Positions 44,573-53,120 of a stretch of 64,000 nucleotides of DNA are shown here, in pieces. The notes under the pieces are model-generated. The model was not told the origin of the DNA. It searched no databases and saw only the letters and a list, made by a program, of their open reading frames with translations. This DNA comes from Verrucomicrobiaceae bacterium (GTDB lineage: Bacteria; Verrucomicrobiota; Verrucomicrobiia; Verrucomicrobiales; Verrucomicrobiaceae). Location: assembly GCA_027486585.1 (NCBI GenBank), contig JAIXOU010000122.1, positions 124,001 to 188,000 on the forward strand. Reading direction: 5' to 3'. Within the stretch, counting starts at the first letter, position 1. Every line of letters begins with the position of its first letter. The translations under genes were made by a program, and so were the position numbers.

Positions 44573-45355
44573 ATGACTCACATTCTTCGTGTTCAAGACG
44601 CCTCCTTCGTGCGCGGCGGCAGGCGAATCCTTGACAGCATATCATGGCAGGTTTCCAAGGGGCAGCATTGGTGCGTTTTGGGGCCGAACGGCTGTGGTAA
44701 AACTTCACTGATCAATCTGATTACGGGTTATGAACCAGCTACGGAAGGTGCGGTGCAGATCGGCGAGGAAACCTTCGGCAATAGTGACTGGCGGGAGGTG
44801 CGTAAATGTGTTGGTCTAGTGACCAATACGCTGACCACTTACATGGAGTCGAGCGAGCCTGTAGTGCACGTCATCGCCAGCGGTCGGGATGCTAAGCTGA
44901 ACCTCTGGCAGCCACCTTCAGCCAAGCTGAAAAAGCAGGCTCTTGGTCTTCTGGAGGCTGCAGGATGCTTGTATTTAAAAAAATCGCTCTGGGGTGTGCT
45001 TTCACAGGGGGAAAAACAAAAAGTGCTCATTTGTCGCGCCCTCATGGCCAGCTTTGATGTGCTTATTCTCGATGAGCCCTGTGCAGGCTTAGATCCTGTC
45101 GCGCGGGAACAATTTTTGTCTTGGATGAGTGAAATCTCCACCTGGCCAGAGTCGCCCTCACTGGTCATGGTAACGCATCATGTGGAAGAGATTCTGCCCT
45201 GCATTTCTCATGTCTTTTTACTGCGAGATGGCCGTGTGCTTTTGCAAGGTGAGAAGAAAGACGTGCTAACCAGCGGCGCTCTGAGCACGGTCTATGGAGC
45301 ACCAGTCAAGTTAAGCCAAAAAGCCGGACGTTACAGCCTGCAAGTTATGCCATGA
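44573..45355 (+). CDS. ABC transporter ATP-binding protein (YlmA/ModF-like)
   Basis: The 260 residues form a complete ABC ATPase: Walker A GPNGCGKT at 37-44, signature LSQGEKQK near 143-150, Walker B VLILDEP and the switch His in MVTHHVEE. No permease or binding protein gene adjoins, so either the partner lies elsewhere or it is a stand-alone ABC protein of the YlmA/ModF kind. It follows glnS closely and its stop overlaps the next start by four bases (ATGA at 45352-45355). Confidence 0.88.
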   Translation: MTHILRVQDASFVRGGRRILDSISWQVSKGQHWCVLGPNGCGKTSLINLITGYEPATEGAVQIGEETFGNSDWREVRKCVGLVTNTLTTYMESSEPVVHVIASGRDAKLNLWQPPSAKLKKQALGLLEAAGCLYLKKSLWGVLSQGEKQKVLICRALMASFDVLILDEPCAGLDPVAREQFLSWMSEISTWPESPSLVMVTHHVEEILPCISHVFLLRDGRVLLQGEKKDVLTSGALSTVYGAPVKLSQKAGRYSLQVMP

Positions 45356-46923
45356 ATCTCATCAAAATTGCACTCCTTTCGATTAGCCTTTGCCTGATCG
45401 GCTGTGTGCATGCTCCTGCGAAATTGAAGCGGGTGATTGGTCTTGGTCTGGATAAACAGGTGCCGCTGCATAATTTATTGAGTGCCGCGTTGGCAGATTC
45501 AGAATCTGCTTCAGGTAAGCGGGCATTGGGGCATTTCATTGAACGTTGGCAGAAAGAGGTTCGCAGTGCTGAGGGGACTGTTTCAGTGCCTAAATCTGAA
45601 ACGGGGGTTCATAGCTACAGGGTCGTTTTTGAGAGTTCAGAGTTTGGTGCTTATCCGCTGAGTTATTTTGATGACATCAGTTTAGCTTCCGATTTTGAGG
45701 TGCAGAAATTGAAGCATCATCAGCGAGCAGGCGTGGGTACACCCCTCACGGCTTTGCGTGAAAATAAACATCAAGCAGCTATCGAGAAGTTTTACCCGCC
45801 AGAGGCCATCACGCGTCCATTGACAGGTTTAGCTCGCCTTGGATCGATCAAGCAAGGCGTTCAGGAAGTTCGCGTATCCCTGCTTTGTCCGTTGGTAAAT
45901 TCTACGGTTAGAGTGAAAGGTCAATCAAGGACCTTGGCTGCTAATTTTTCCGTCCCTTGGGCTGCGCTACTAGCAAGATCAGGGAAACTCAATCAAAGTC
46001 GCGTGTTGGACATGCTGACAGGGACCCCTAAACGTCAGCCACAGTTATATTTGATGGAACCTTATGATCCCAAGAAGGAGCCATTGATCATGATTCACGG
46101 GCTCTTATCCACTCCATTGGCCTGGGCAGAGAGTAGTAACGAAATCTGGTCCAATGAAGAGGTTCGCAAGCGCTATCAAATTTGGCATTATCTCTATAAT
46201 ACCTCAGCACCTGCACTTTATTCAGCACGGATTCTACGGACTCAGTTGCATGAACTACGCCAGATGCTCGATCCTGAGGGCGATGATCCAGCGATGCGAA
46301 AGACGACGCTCCTGACGCACAGCATGGGTGGTTTGGTTGGCAAGGCGCTCGCCGTGAAGCCTGGTAAGGCATTTTGGCAGGCTGCATTTAACGTTCCCCA
46401 TGAGTCCTTGAAGTTATCTCAGGCTGATCGTCTTCAGCTGGAGGACGCTTTTGAGTGGCAGCCTGATCCGACAATCCATCGTATCATCTTTATCGCTGTG
46501 CCGCATCGTGGCAGCAATTATGCAGACAACACGATCGGTCGGATCGGTTCCTGGATCACACGTCCACCGAGCCAATTTCAGGCCTTTTATCAGCGCATTT
46601 CGGCATCGAATCCAGGCGTGTTTACGTCCGACTATGAAGCGCTAGGAAACGGAGAATTAGACAGTGTCAGCTCTCTTTCCCCGCATCAGCCGACCCTGCG
46701 CATTTTAGCTGAATTGCCCTTTGCGCTAGGAATTCAGGTGCACAGCATCATCGGGAATCGCGGTAAACCTGGCCCCTTAGAACTAAGCAGTGACGGCATC
46801 GTCCCCTACATCAGCAGTCATTTGGATCAGGCTGCCAGCGAGCTCATCGTCCCTGCGGGTCACGGTGCCTTTCGCCATCCTCAGTCCATAGCTGAGGTAA
46901 AGCGGTTGCTGTTACTCTGGTAG
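45352..46923 (+). CDS. Alpha/beta-hydrolase (lipase-like) lipoprotein
   Basis: The 523 residues start with a lipoprotein signal whose lipobox LIGC places the lipidated Cys at residue 18. The hydrolase fold has an oxyanion-region MIHGLLSTPLAW and the nucleophile elbow THSMGGL with Ser324. A late Asp (SSDGIVPYIS) and His (PAGHGAFRHP) can complete the triad. It is probably an esterase or lipase anchored to the envelope. The start overlaps the ABC gene by four bases, so the two are coupled. Confidence 0.82.
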   Translation: MNLIKIALLSISLCLIGCVHAPAKLKRVIGLGLDKQVPLHNLLSAALADSESASGKRALGHFIERWQKEVRSAEGTVSVPKSETGVHSYRVVFESSEFGAYPLSYFDDISLASDFEVQKLKHHQRAGVGTPLTALRENKHQAAIEKFYPPEAITRPLTGLARLGSIKQGVQEVRVSLLCPLVNSTVRVKGQSRTLAANFSVPWAALLARSGKLNQSRVLDMLTGTPKRQPQLYLMEPYDPKKEPLIMIHGLLSTPLAWAESSNEIWSNEEVRKRYQIWHYLYNTSAPALYSARILRTQLHELRQMLDPEGDDPAMRKTTLLTHSMGGLVGKALAVKPGKAFWQAAFNVPHESLKLSQADRLQLEDAFEWQPDPTIHRIIFIAVPHRGSNYADNTIGRIGSWITRPPSQFQAFYQRISASNPGVFTSDYEALGNGELDSVSSLSPHQPTLRILAELPFALGIQVHSIIGNRGKPGPLELSSDGIVPYISSHLDQAASELIVPAGHGAFRHPQSIAEVKRLLLLW

Positions 46924-46974
46924 GTTCTGAGGCGGTTCTTCTTTCGACTGGAAATGCGCCGAAGTTGCGGCGAT

Positions 46975-46981
46975 GGGAGAG
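46975..46981 (+). promoter_or_regulatory. Ribosome binding site deciding the SGNH-like gene start
   Basis: GGGAGAG lies 5 bases before the ATG at 46987. It favours that start over the in-frame ATG at 46954, and the shorter form begins directly with the export signal. Confidence 0.5.
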
Positions 46982-46986
46982 ACCTT

Positions 46987-49143
46987 ATGATTGGTTCTCG
47001 CCGCATTCTTCTAACTGTTTTAGGTTTTCTCATCTCGATGAGTGGCTGGAGTGCCCCCTTGCCGCCGGTGAAAGAGGCTGTGGATCTTTCGGCTAAAGCG
47101 CGTGCTTTAGAGACTCGGCTTCCCGCGCCTAAGCTGGCCCGCAAAGAAACCTTTGAACTGAGTCCACAGCGCCAGGAGCGTTTGAATCAGCGGCTGCCTC
47201 AGACGCTGCGTCGGGCTATTCAGCGTGAGCCTCTGCATTTGCTAGTGCTCGGCAATGCTGGTGCGTTCCAAATGAATCCTGAAGAAGGGAAATCTGCCTT
47301 ACTGGATAGTTATCCTGGCATTTTTGCTCGTGAGTTGGCGGCTCAGTTTTTTTATACCGGCGGCGTCCATGAGGCCGGGCCAAAGGATGACTCTCTGGCT
47401 TTAAATCCAGGCATCACGCTTCGGCTTCTTGAAGGCAGCACCGGGAACATTCAGGAGGCGGCGTCAATCTTGGGCGCTACAGCGCGCCAGGCCCCTGTGA
47501 ATCTAGTGCTTTTGTGTTACGGCCAGGATGAGGCGCTTGCAGGCATGTCAGCGGTGACCTTTATCAACGGTGTCAAAAAAGCGGTCGAAGCAGCGGAAGA
47601 GATTGGGGCTGAAGTGATCCTTTGTTCGCCTTGGTTGTCGATGAGTGGCAAGCCTGAAGCTTCGTTGGGTGTGTCCAGATCACTGGCCGATGCTTTATCG
47701 GAATTGGCTGAGAAGGAAGGGTTTATTTATGCCGATCTTGGAGATCTCACTCGATTGCTTGATTTGCCGCAAAATGAAAGCAAAGACGAAGGGCTGATCT
47801 TTGAGCGTTTCATGACGGCCTATCGTGGTTTTTTCTACGAATCGGCAGAGGGCAGCTTTTTGCCGCGTGCCTCACTTCATCAGCGCATGGGTGCAGCGTT
47901 GATGAAAGGCATGATGGATGGTGCGTCAGTCAGCTCTTATTCACTGACTGAAGTCTCTGCTGAATGGAGTCAAAAAGGCAGCGGCTTGGAGCTTCAGGCT
48001 ATGGTGGTTAATCGTAGTGATGAGCGTCTTAATCTCACGCTATTGCCACTCATCGCGGCAGGCTGGAAGCCGATATCTGCACAACCACAATTGTCTCTGC
48101 CCGCAGGCGGACGGCAGTCGATCACACTTTCTTATAAGGCTGCTGATGGCCAATCAGCGGCGATGCAGGAGGCTGAGATAAGACTGCCATTGCTGACGAT
48201 TTCAGGAAGCCATGCGCGTGTTTTTGTGATGAGAGCGCCAATGAGGCCCTTGTCTATTGTCTGGGGAATGGAGACGCTCTTTAATCAGGAGAAGCGCTTC
48301 AATCCGGCCTGTCAGATCGTCAATGCGAGCAAGAGTGATCAGCGCGGTGAATGGGGGGCGACATTTATGGATCAGAAACTGGAAGGGCACTATGACATTA
48401 AAGCGGGTGCTACACAGCCACTTGATCTAGGTTTTGACTTGGCTGCCCTTGATGCCTCTGTTCATGTGGACGATTTAAAGATGACGCTGACGGGCGAAAG
48501 CTTCCGATTGGAGCAGACACATGAGATGACTTTGACCAAGAATCTGGGACTCAAGCAATCGGTGACACTTAGGAGTGGCAAAGATGCTCCAGGCGCAGCT
48601 CATTTACGCGTCGAGGCTGACGCCAAGGCATTGACTTTCATCGTTGATCTTCAGGGGGCAGGTATGCTCCTCAGTACAGCCAGTAAATCCGCAGCTGCCT
48701 GGCAAATGGAAGTCTGTCTCGATGCCCGCAGTTATGGCAAACGCCTGGAGAGTGGCTGCACCGCACCGATCACCGTCACTGGAAGTGCTCAGGCAGGGCG
48801 CGGTCATGTGCAGGCGATCCCGCCTTGGGCCTTTGGCACTGGCTATGCGGCCAACTTTGATCCTGAGCAGTTTCAGTCCGTGCTTAGTTCTCAGGGATCT
48901 GAGCATCATGAAATCAGGCTGACTGTGCCACGCAGCTATCTTTATCTGCACGAATGGGCGCTCGACAATGGCAATAGCCAATTGGGCTTGAGTGTGAATG
49001 TGACGCTGAATACATCCAGCGGCTATCGTGCCTGGAGTCTGAATCCGACAAGCAAGCTGGTCGGGGATGTTGAGTCACTGGCAGTCTTGGAGCTTTCTGA
49101 GAAACCAACTGACCGCTTCACCGTGGAGGTTCACGTCAAGTAA
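46987..49143 (+). CDS. Exported SGNH-hydrolase-like protein, degenerate
   Basis: The 718 residues begin with a signal peptide (MIGSRRILLTVLGFLISMSGWSA is the region, cleavage near WSA). An SGNH-like domain covers about 80-320: the block I position reads LVLGNAGAF instead of GDS, block III reads LLCYGQDEA (close to GxND), and a late SLHQRMG supplies a His. The expected nucleophilic serine is missing, so hydrolase activity is doubtful. The C-terminal 380 residues are beta-rich and look like adhesion or immunoglobulin-like modules. It follows the lipase-like gene and converges on the HPr gene. Confidence 0.6.
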   Translation: MIGSRRILLTVLGFLISMSGWSAPLPPVKEAVDLSAKARALETRLPAPKLARKETFELSPQRQERLNQRLPQTLRRAIQREPLHLLVLGNAGAFQMNPEEGKSALLDSYPGIFARELAAQFFYTGGVHEAGPKDDSLALNPGITLRLLEGSTGNIQEAASILGATARQAPVNLVLLCYGQDEALAGMSAVTFINGVKKAVEAAEEIGAEVILCSPWLSMSGKPEASLGVSRSLADALSELAEKEGFIYADLGDLTRLLDLPQNESKDEGLIFERFMTAYRGFFYESAEGSFLPRASLHQRMGAALMKGMMDGASVSSYSLTEVSAEWSQKGSGLELQAMVVNRSDERLNLTLLPLIAAGWKPISAQPQLSLPAGGRQSITLSYKAADGQSAAMQEAEIRLPLLTISGSHARVFVMRAPMRPLSIVWGMETLFNQEKRFNPACQIVNASKSDQRGEWGATFMDQKLEGHYDIKAGATQPLDLGFDLAALDASVHVDDLKMTLTGESFRLEQTHEMTLTKNLGLKQSVTLRSGKDAPGAAHLRVEADAKALTFIVDLQGAGMLLSTASKSAAAWQMEVCLDARSYGKRLESGCTAPITVTGSAQAGRGHVQAIPPWAFGTGYAANFDPEQFQSVLSSQGSEHHEIRLTVPRSYLYLHEWALDNGNSQLGLSVNVTLNTSSGYRAWSLNPTSKLVGDVESLAVLELSEKPTDRFTVEVHVK

Positions 49144-49197
49144 AGGCGGCACGGCTCTGTTGGATAAAGCCTTCCGATAGGTTCGTGCCTTGCCCAT

Positions 49198-49470
49198 CTA
49201 TTCCACGTCACCAAAGCCGGTCTGAACCAGTTCTTCTAGATCTGCCATGGCCTCTTCTGCATCAATCCCATCGGTGATGAGCTTGATCGTCTCACCTTTG
49301 CCTGCGGCCAGCATCATGAGTCCCATGATGCTTTTGCCATTCACAGGCTCATCATCTTTTTCCACCCAGATATCGCATTTATACTTGCTGGCGCGTTTGA
49401 CGAACTGAGCAGCTGGACGGGCATGCATGCCCATCTTATTGCGGATCGTGAGGTCTTTATTGAGCGTCAT
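49198..49470 (-). CDS. ptsH: HPr-family phosphocarrier protein
   Basis: The 90 residues are HPr. The phosphorylated histidine is His16 (GMHARPA), and the regulatory serine is Ser47 (GKSIMGLM), the site used by HPr kinase. It lies 24 bases after the HPr kinase gene on the same strand. No enzyme I or sugar permease (EII) gene is in the window, so the pair may work in regulation rather than sugar uptake. Confidence 0.92.
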   Translation of the reverse strand: MTLNKDLTIRNKMGMHARPAAQFVKRASKYKCDIWVEKDDEPVNGKSIMGLMMLAAGKGETIKLITDGIDAEEAMADLEELVQTGFGDVE

Positions 49471-49494
49471 GGGGAAGTGGGGCGGTTGGCTTGT

Positions 49495-50463
49495 TTAACC
49501 TAATTGATCGTCTGCCATTTTTTTCAACAACCTTTGATCAAACTGTACGGCGCTATTGTAACCAAAAGAACGTAATTTGTGGTTCAGAGCGGCTAATTCG
49601 ATCAAGCCTGCCACATCGCGGCCTGGGGCGACAGGGATATCTACTTTGGGAATCGAGAGTCCCATCATGTCGATGGTGAGCTGTTCAGTGCCGACCCGCT
49701 CCAGGTTTTCAGCCTCGGCTACGTGGACAAGATTCACGACCAGATCCAATCGTTTGCTCAGGCGGACCGAGCCAACGCCAAAAAGCGCGGCCACATTCAG
49801 AATGCCGAGGCCGCGGATTTCGATCATGTCGCGTGTCATTTCTGGCGCAGTAGCGCTGATTTCCCGGTCTTCGATCAGGCGCAGTTTCACGGCATCATCC
49901 GCGACCAGACTGGCTCCACGCTGAAGCAGGCCAATGACGCTTTCACTCTTGCCACTACCACTGCTGCCCTGGACGAGTACGCCGATTCCCTGTACATCCA
50001 CCATGCAGCCGTGTACGGTCATTGTAGGGGCAAAGGCGGTCTCCAGCTTGATCGTGGCCGCATTAAGGAACTTCATCGTTACCATGCTGGTGTGAAAAAC
50101 GGAGATGCCAGCTTCATTGGCGATCGCCACCATTTCCTCCGGTAGCCGATGCCCACGGGCCACAACGATGCAGGGAATCTCCCAGGAACAAAGTTGGCTG
50201 AAGCGTCCAGCCCGGACCTTTGGCTCCAGCCCTTCTAAAAAGGAAAGCTCTGAATTGCCAATCGTCTGAATGCGTTTGTAGGCAAAATAAGTGAAGAAGC
50301 CCGAGAGCGCCAACCCTGGGCGATTCACCGACGGTTCCCAGATCTTCCTCGCGAAGCCGACATCCGAGCCGACAAGACGCAGCTTCAGGGCTTTTTCATT
50401 TTTGGTGAAGAAGTCGCCGACAGTGATGAAAGATGGGCGTTTAACCTTGGTCGGCATGCTCAT
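49495..50463 (-). CDS. hprK: HPr kinase/phosphorylase
   Basis: The 322 residues have an N-terminal domain and a kinase domain with Walker A GSSGSGKS at 166-173. The VADDAVKL region and the HPrK signature EIRGLGILNV follow. It phosphorylates HPr on its serine and removes that phosphate. It is the first gene of an hprK-ptsH pair and lies about 105 bases downstream of the TolB-like gene on the same strand. Confidence 0.94.
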   Translation of the reverse strand: MSMPTKVKRPSFITVGDFFTKNEKALKLRLVGSDVGFARKIWEPSVNRPGLALSGFFTYFAYKRIQTIGNSELSFLEGLEPKVRAGRFSQLCSWEIPCIVVARGHRLPEEMVAIANEAGISVFHTSMVTMKFLNAATIKLETAFAPTMTVHGCMVDVQGIGVLVQGSSGSGKSESVIGLLQRGASLVADDAVKLRLIEDREISATAPEMTRDMIEIRGLGILNVAALFGVGSVRLSKRLDLVVNLVHVAEAENLERVGTEQLTIDMMGLSIPKVDIPVAPGRDVAGLIELAALNHKLRSFGYNSAVQFDQRLLKKMADDQLG

Positions 50464-50568
50464 GCCTGCATCTTAGCCAAAAGGATCCATTTTCCCAAGA
50501 GCTAAAAATATTTTTTGATCCAGTAGCCATTTGTCAAATCTCCGAGACTTTTCGCGAGGCACTCCAAC

Positions 50569-51594
50569 TTATCGCTCACTGGAAAAGACAATGGTTTTAC
50601 CATCACGAGACCACATCATGCCTCGGTTGATCAACCCTATTTCGTGCGATTCTAGAGGGGTCGGCGTAGCCGAGGCCTCATTGAGTGGGAGATGATAGAT
50701 GAAGGTGTTGAGCCAAAGGCGATTCCCCTGGGTGGGACGGATTTTGTCTTGGATGGCGAAGACGATCTTTTCGCCATCTGGGGAGACAACGGGCGGTCCC
50801 ACGAGTTCATGGTGCTGGCGAGATTCCGTATAGATAAAGCGCAGCGTATCGAGACGGCCACTGACTTCGACGCTTGCGATGTGTTGGCGGCCATCTTTGA
50901 GCGCGATGAAATAAACCCGTTTGCTGTCCTTAGACCAAGTGGCACCGCCGAACTCCACGCCTACGGCGTCGCCGAGAATAAACCGTGTGGAACCAGTCTT
51001 GAAATTGTAGAAGCCTAGATTGTTCGGCTCCTGGTCTAGGCCTTTAAAAACGATGTCCTTGCCATCAGGCGACCACCGAGGGTAGGAGCCATTGCACAAC
51101 CACCTCCGATCCGAACCGTCGGCGTTCATGACCCAGACGCCACCTGGCGCGTCCATGGGATTGCCGGGATTGAGCAGGAAGGTGATCTGGCAATCATCAG
51201 GCGACCAACTCGGGACGTTGCCGTAACCGAGCATGACAGACTGCCCTTTGAACGGTCCGCCTACGGCATAGACGCCGATTTTGCTTTCCATTAAATGATC
51301 CACGGCAGGCACGCAATCAAAGGCCAACAAACTACCGCGATGTGACCACTCAGGCGTTGCGGTGGAGATCATGCCGGGGGCAGCGAAGAGGAATCGTGCT
51401 TTCGCGTCCCCAGGTTTCATTGTGTAAAGCGCCCGAAAGCCCGGCTCAGTGCGGCGGTCCACGGTCTTGCTTGCTTTGAGTTGGGACTGGATGTTGTCCA
51501 GACTTCGTGACATGCGTTCAAGTACGCCCTCTTGAGCTTGGCATACGCCGAACAGACCGAAGATCAACCCCGAGGCGATGGACGAATAGTTCAT
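50569..51594 (-). CDS. Exported TolB-like beta-propeller protein
   Basis: I used the ATG at 51594, which begins a signal peptide (MNYSSIASGLIFGLFGVCQAQ); an ATG at 51630 is in frame. The 341-residue protein has a series of propeller blades with the PD40 pattern (WSPDDCQITF, WSPDGKDIVF, VSPDGEKIVF, WSRDGKTIVF). It is probably periplasmic. TolB-like propellers bind partners rather than act as enzymes; the ligand is unknown. A helical stretch (LERMSRSLDNIQSQL) lies before the first blade. Confidence 0.8.
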   Translation of the reverse strand: MNYSSIASGLIFGLFGVCQAQEGVLERMSRSLDNIQSQLKASKTVDRRTEPGFRALYTMKPGDAKARFLFAAPGMISTATPEWSHRGSLLAFDCVPAVDHLMESKIGVYAVGGPFKGQSVMLGYGNVPSWSPDDCQITFLLNPGNPMDAPGGVWVMNADGSDRRWLCNGSYPRWSPDGKDIVFKGLDQEPNNLGFYNFKTGSTRFILGDAVGVEFGGATWSKDSKRVYFIALKDGRQHIASVEVSGRLDTLRFIYTESRQHHELVGPPVVSPDGEKIVFAIQDKIRPTQGNRLWLNTFIYHLPLNEASATPTPLESHEIGLINRGMMWSRDGKTIVFSSER

Positions 51595-51815
51595 GCGCGG
51601 AATGCTGACATTTCGCTCGATCTGAAGCAAGACTATTTCGCCTCACAAGATTCTAAAGCAAAACAGACACCAGAAACCGCACTTTTTTACCACACTGAAA
51701 TAGATAGGCTGGGATTTAGGCTAAGAAAAGGGTTCCTTCCTTCTTTTAGCACTATGAAATCTAGTCGGTTGCGATCTGGTCTTTTTGCCTTCATGTTAGA
51801 GGGTTACTTTTGTTT

Positions 51816-53009
51816 ATGCCCGTTGCTGCGCTGACATGTCCTCATTGCGAAACACCTGTAGAAATCCAGGTGACGGCGGTGACGCGCTCGCGGCCTTGTC
51901 CGGTCTGTGGAAAGTCCATCATGCTGCAGGTGGCGGGACGGGAAAGTAAGAGTAAGCGCAAGGCTTTACTAGTGGGTCCGACCTCCCCGACTGATCTAAT
52001 GGAGAAGCCAGAAATCTCGTTTGAGCCCCAACAGCTGCCTGGCGATGCTTTCGAGCGGATGTGTGCCGATCCAGAGATTCAAGCGATGCGGCGGCTGTTT
52101 TTCGGGTCTGTCGGCACTGTGGCAGCATTGGTTGCGATTGCTTCGGTTCTGCAATGGATGGGGGTTTGGACCAAGGTGTCCAAGGATGCTCCCGCTGTTG
52201 TTGACCGCCAAGAAGAGGCTCGTTTGATTCAAGAAGCGGTTCCGCCCAAGTTAAATGTAGATGTTCCTGTGAAGGGGATCAAGGCAGTCACGGCTGCGGC
52301 TCCGGTCAAAAAGCTGAGTTTTAGATCGACACAGAAAAACGACGAGTCGATGGCGCTGACCTCAGAGCCTCGTCTAGTGCTGGAGAGATTCTTGGCGGCA
52401 GGCTCGGTCGAGGATCGGATGAAGCTGGTGGCGAATGCCTCAGCTTTGAAGGAGTCTTTGCATGATTATTACGGAAAGCATCCTTCAGGTGCTATTCCGT
52501 ATGATCAGATCGAGTATGGCCTGAAAAGTCAGGAGAGTTTTACAGAATTTCGGGTGGTTTTAAAAGATGGCACGAAGCGCTTCGCTGCCGTGGTCGCGAC
52601 ACCTGAGGGACCGATGGTGGACTGGCCGAGTTTTGTGGCTCTGGGTGATCTGGACTGGGAGCAAATGAGGCAGTCACGCCCGAAGACGCCCATTCTGATG
52701 CGTGTTTTGGCTGCACCTGCGGTTCATTTTTCTGGGCATTTCAGCGATGCTGACGCTCTACGTTGTGTGCAGATGGTGCCAGCAGGGAATCCTTCAGCCG
52801 CGCCTGTCTATGGCTATTTGCCGCGTGGTAGTGACTTGGATCGACAGATCGATTATCATTTACGTAGCGCTGGTGGTGAGCTGGCTGCGCTCACGGTGAA
52901 AGTGTGTTACTCTCATGAATCGACAGGTAATGATCAGGTATGGATCACTGATCTGGTGGTGTCAGGTTGGGTGACGGCTTTGACAGCGAATCCAGGAGAA
53001 GGGGAGTGA
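51816..53009 (+). CDS. Zinc-ribbon single-pass membrane protein of unknown function
   Basis: The 397 residues (ATG at 51816; a TTG at 51810 is possible) start with a zinc ribbon CPHC...CPVC near residues 8-32. A charged linker, one membrane helix at about 96-116 (SVGTVAALVAIASVLQWMG) and a C-terminal periplasmic part without recognised family follow. Residues 125-200 look disordered. The layout, a cytoplasmic ribbon tied to an external domain, suggests a sensor or assembly role, but nothing specific can be read. Confidence 0.65.
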   Translation: MPVAALTCPHCETPVEIQVTAVTRSRPCPVCGKSIMLQVAGRESKSKRKALLVGPTSPTDLMEKPEISFEPQQLPGDAFERMCADPEIQAMRRLFFGSVGTVAALVAIASVLQWMGVWTKVSKDAPAVVDRQEEARLIQEAVPPKLNVDVPVKGIKAVTAAAPVKKLSFRSTQKNDESMALTSEPRLVLERFLAAGSVEDRMKLVANASALKESLHDYYGKHPSGAIPYDQIEYGLKSQESFTEFRVVLKDGTKRFAAVVATPEGPMVDWPSFVALGDLDWEQMRQSRPKTPILMRVLAAPAVHFSGHFSDADALRCVQMVPAGNPSAAPVYGYLPRGSDLDRQIDYHLRSAGGELAALTVKVCYSHESTGNDQVWITDLVVSGWVTALTANPGEGE

Positions 53010-53018
53010 CGGTTTTGC

Positions 53019-53057
53019 GCAGTTAAAAAAAATGTGAAAAACTTTTTTTGTAACTGC
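53019..53057 (+). other. AT-rich hairpin upstream of the second DUF1501 gene
   Basis: GCAGTTA (53019-53025) pairs with TAACTGC (53051-53057), and an eight-A run pairs with a seven-T run inside, with one bulge. It lies in the spacer after the zinc-ribbon gene, about 65 bases before the DUF1501 start. It could end the upstream transcript or shape the leader of the next one. Confidence 0.4.
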
Positions 53058-53120
53058 AAGAACTTTTAGGCACGGGCGTAATCTCCCACGCAAGATAACA
53101 ATATCCGCACATAAATCGCC

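Noticed and set aside
49148-49189. GGCACG/CGTGCC inverted pair between the SGNH-like and HPr genes
   Set aside because: The loop is about 30 bases and no T-run follows, so it is too weak for a terminator call.
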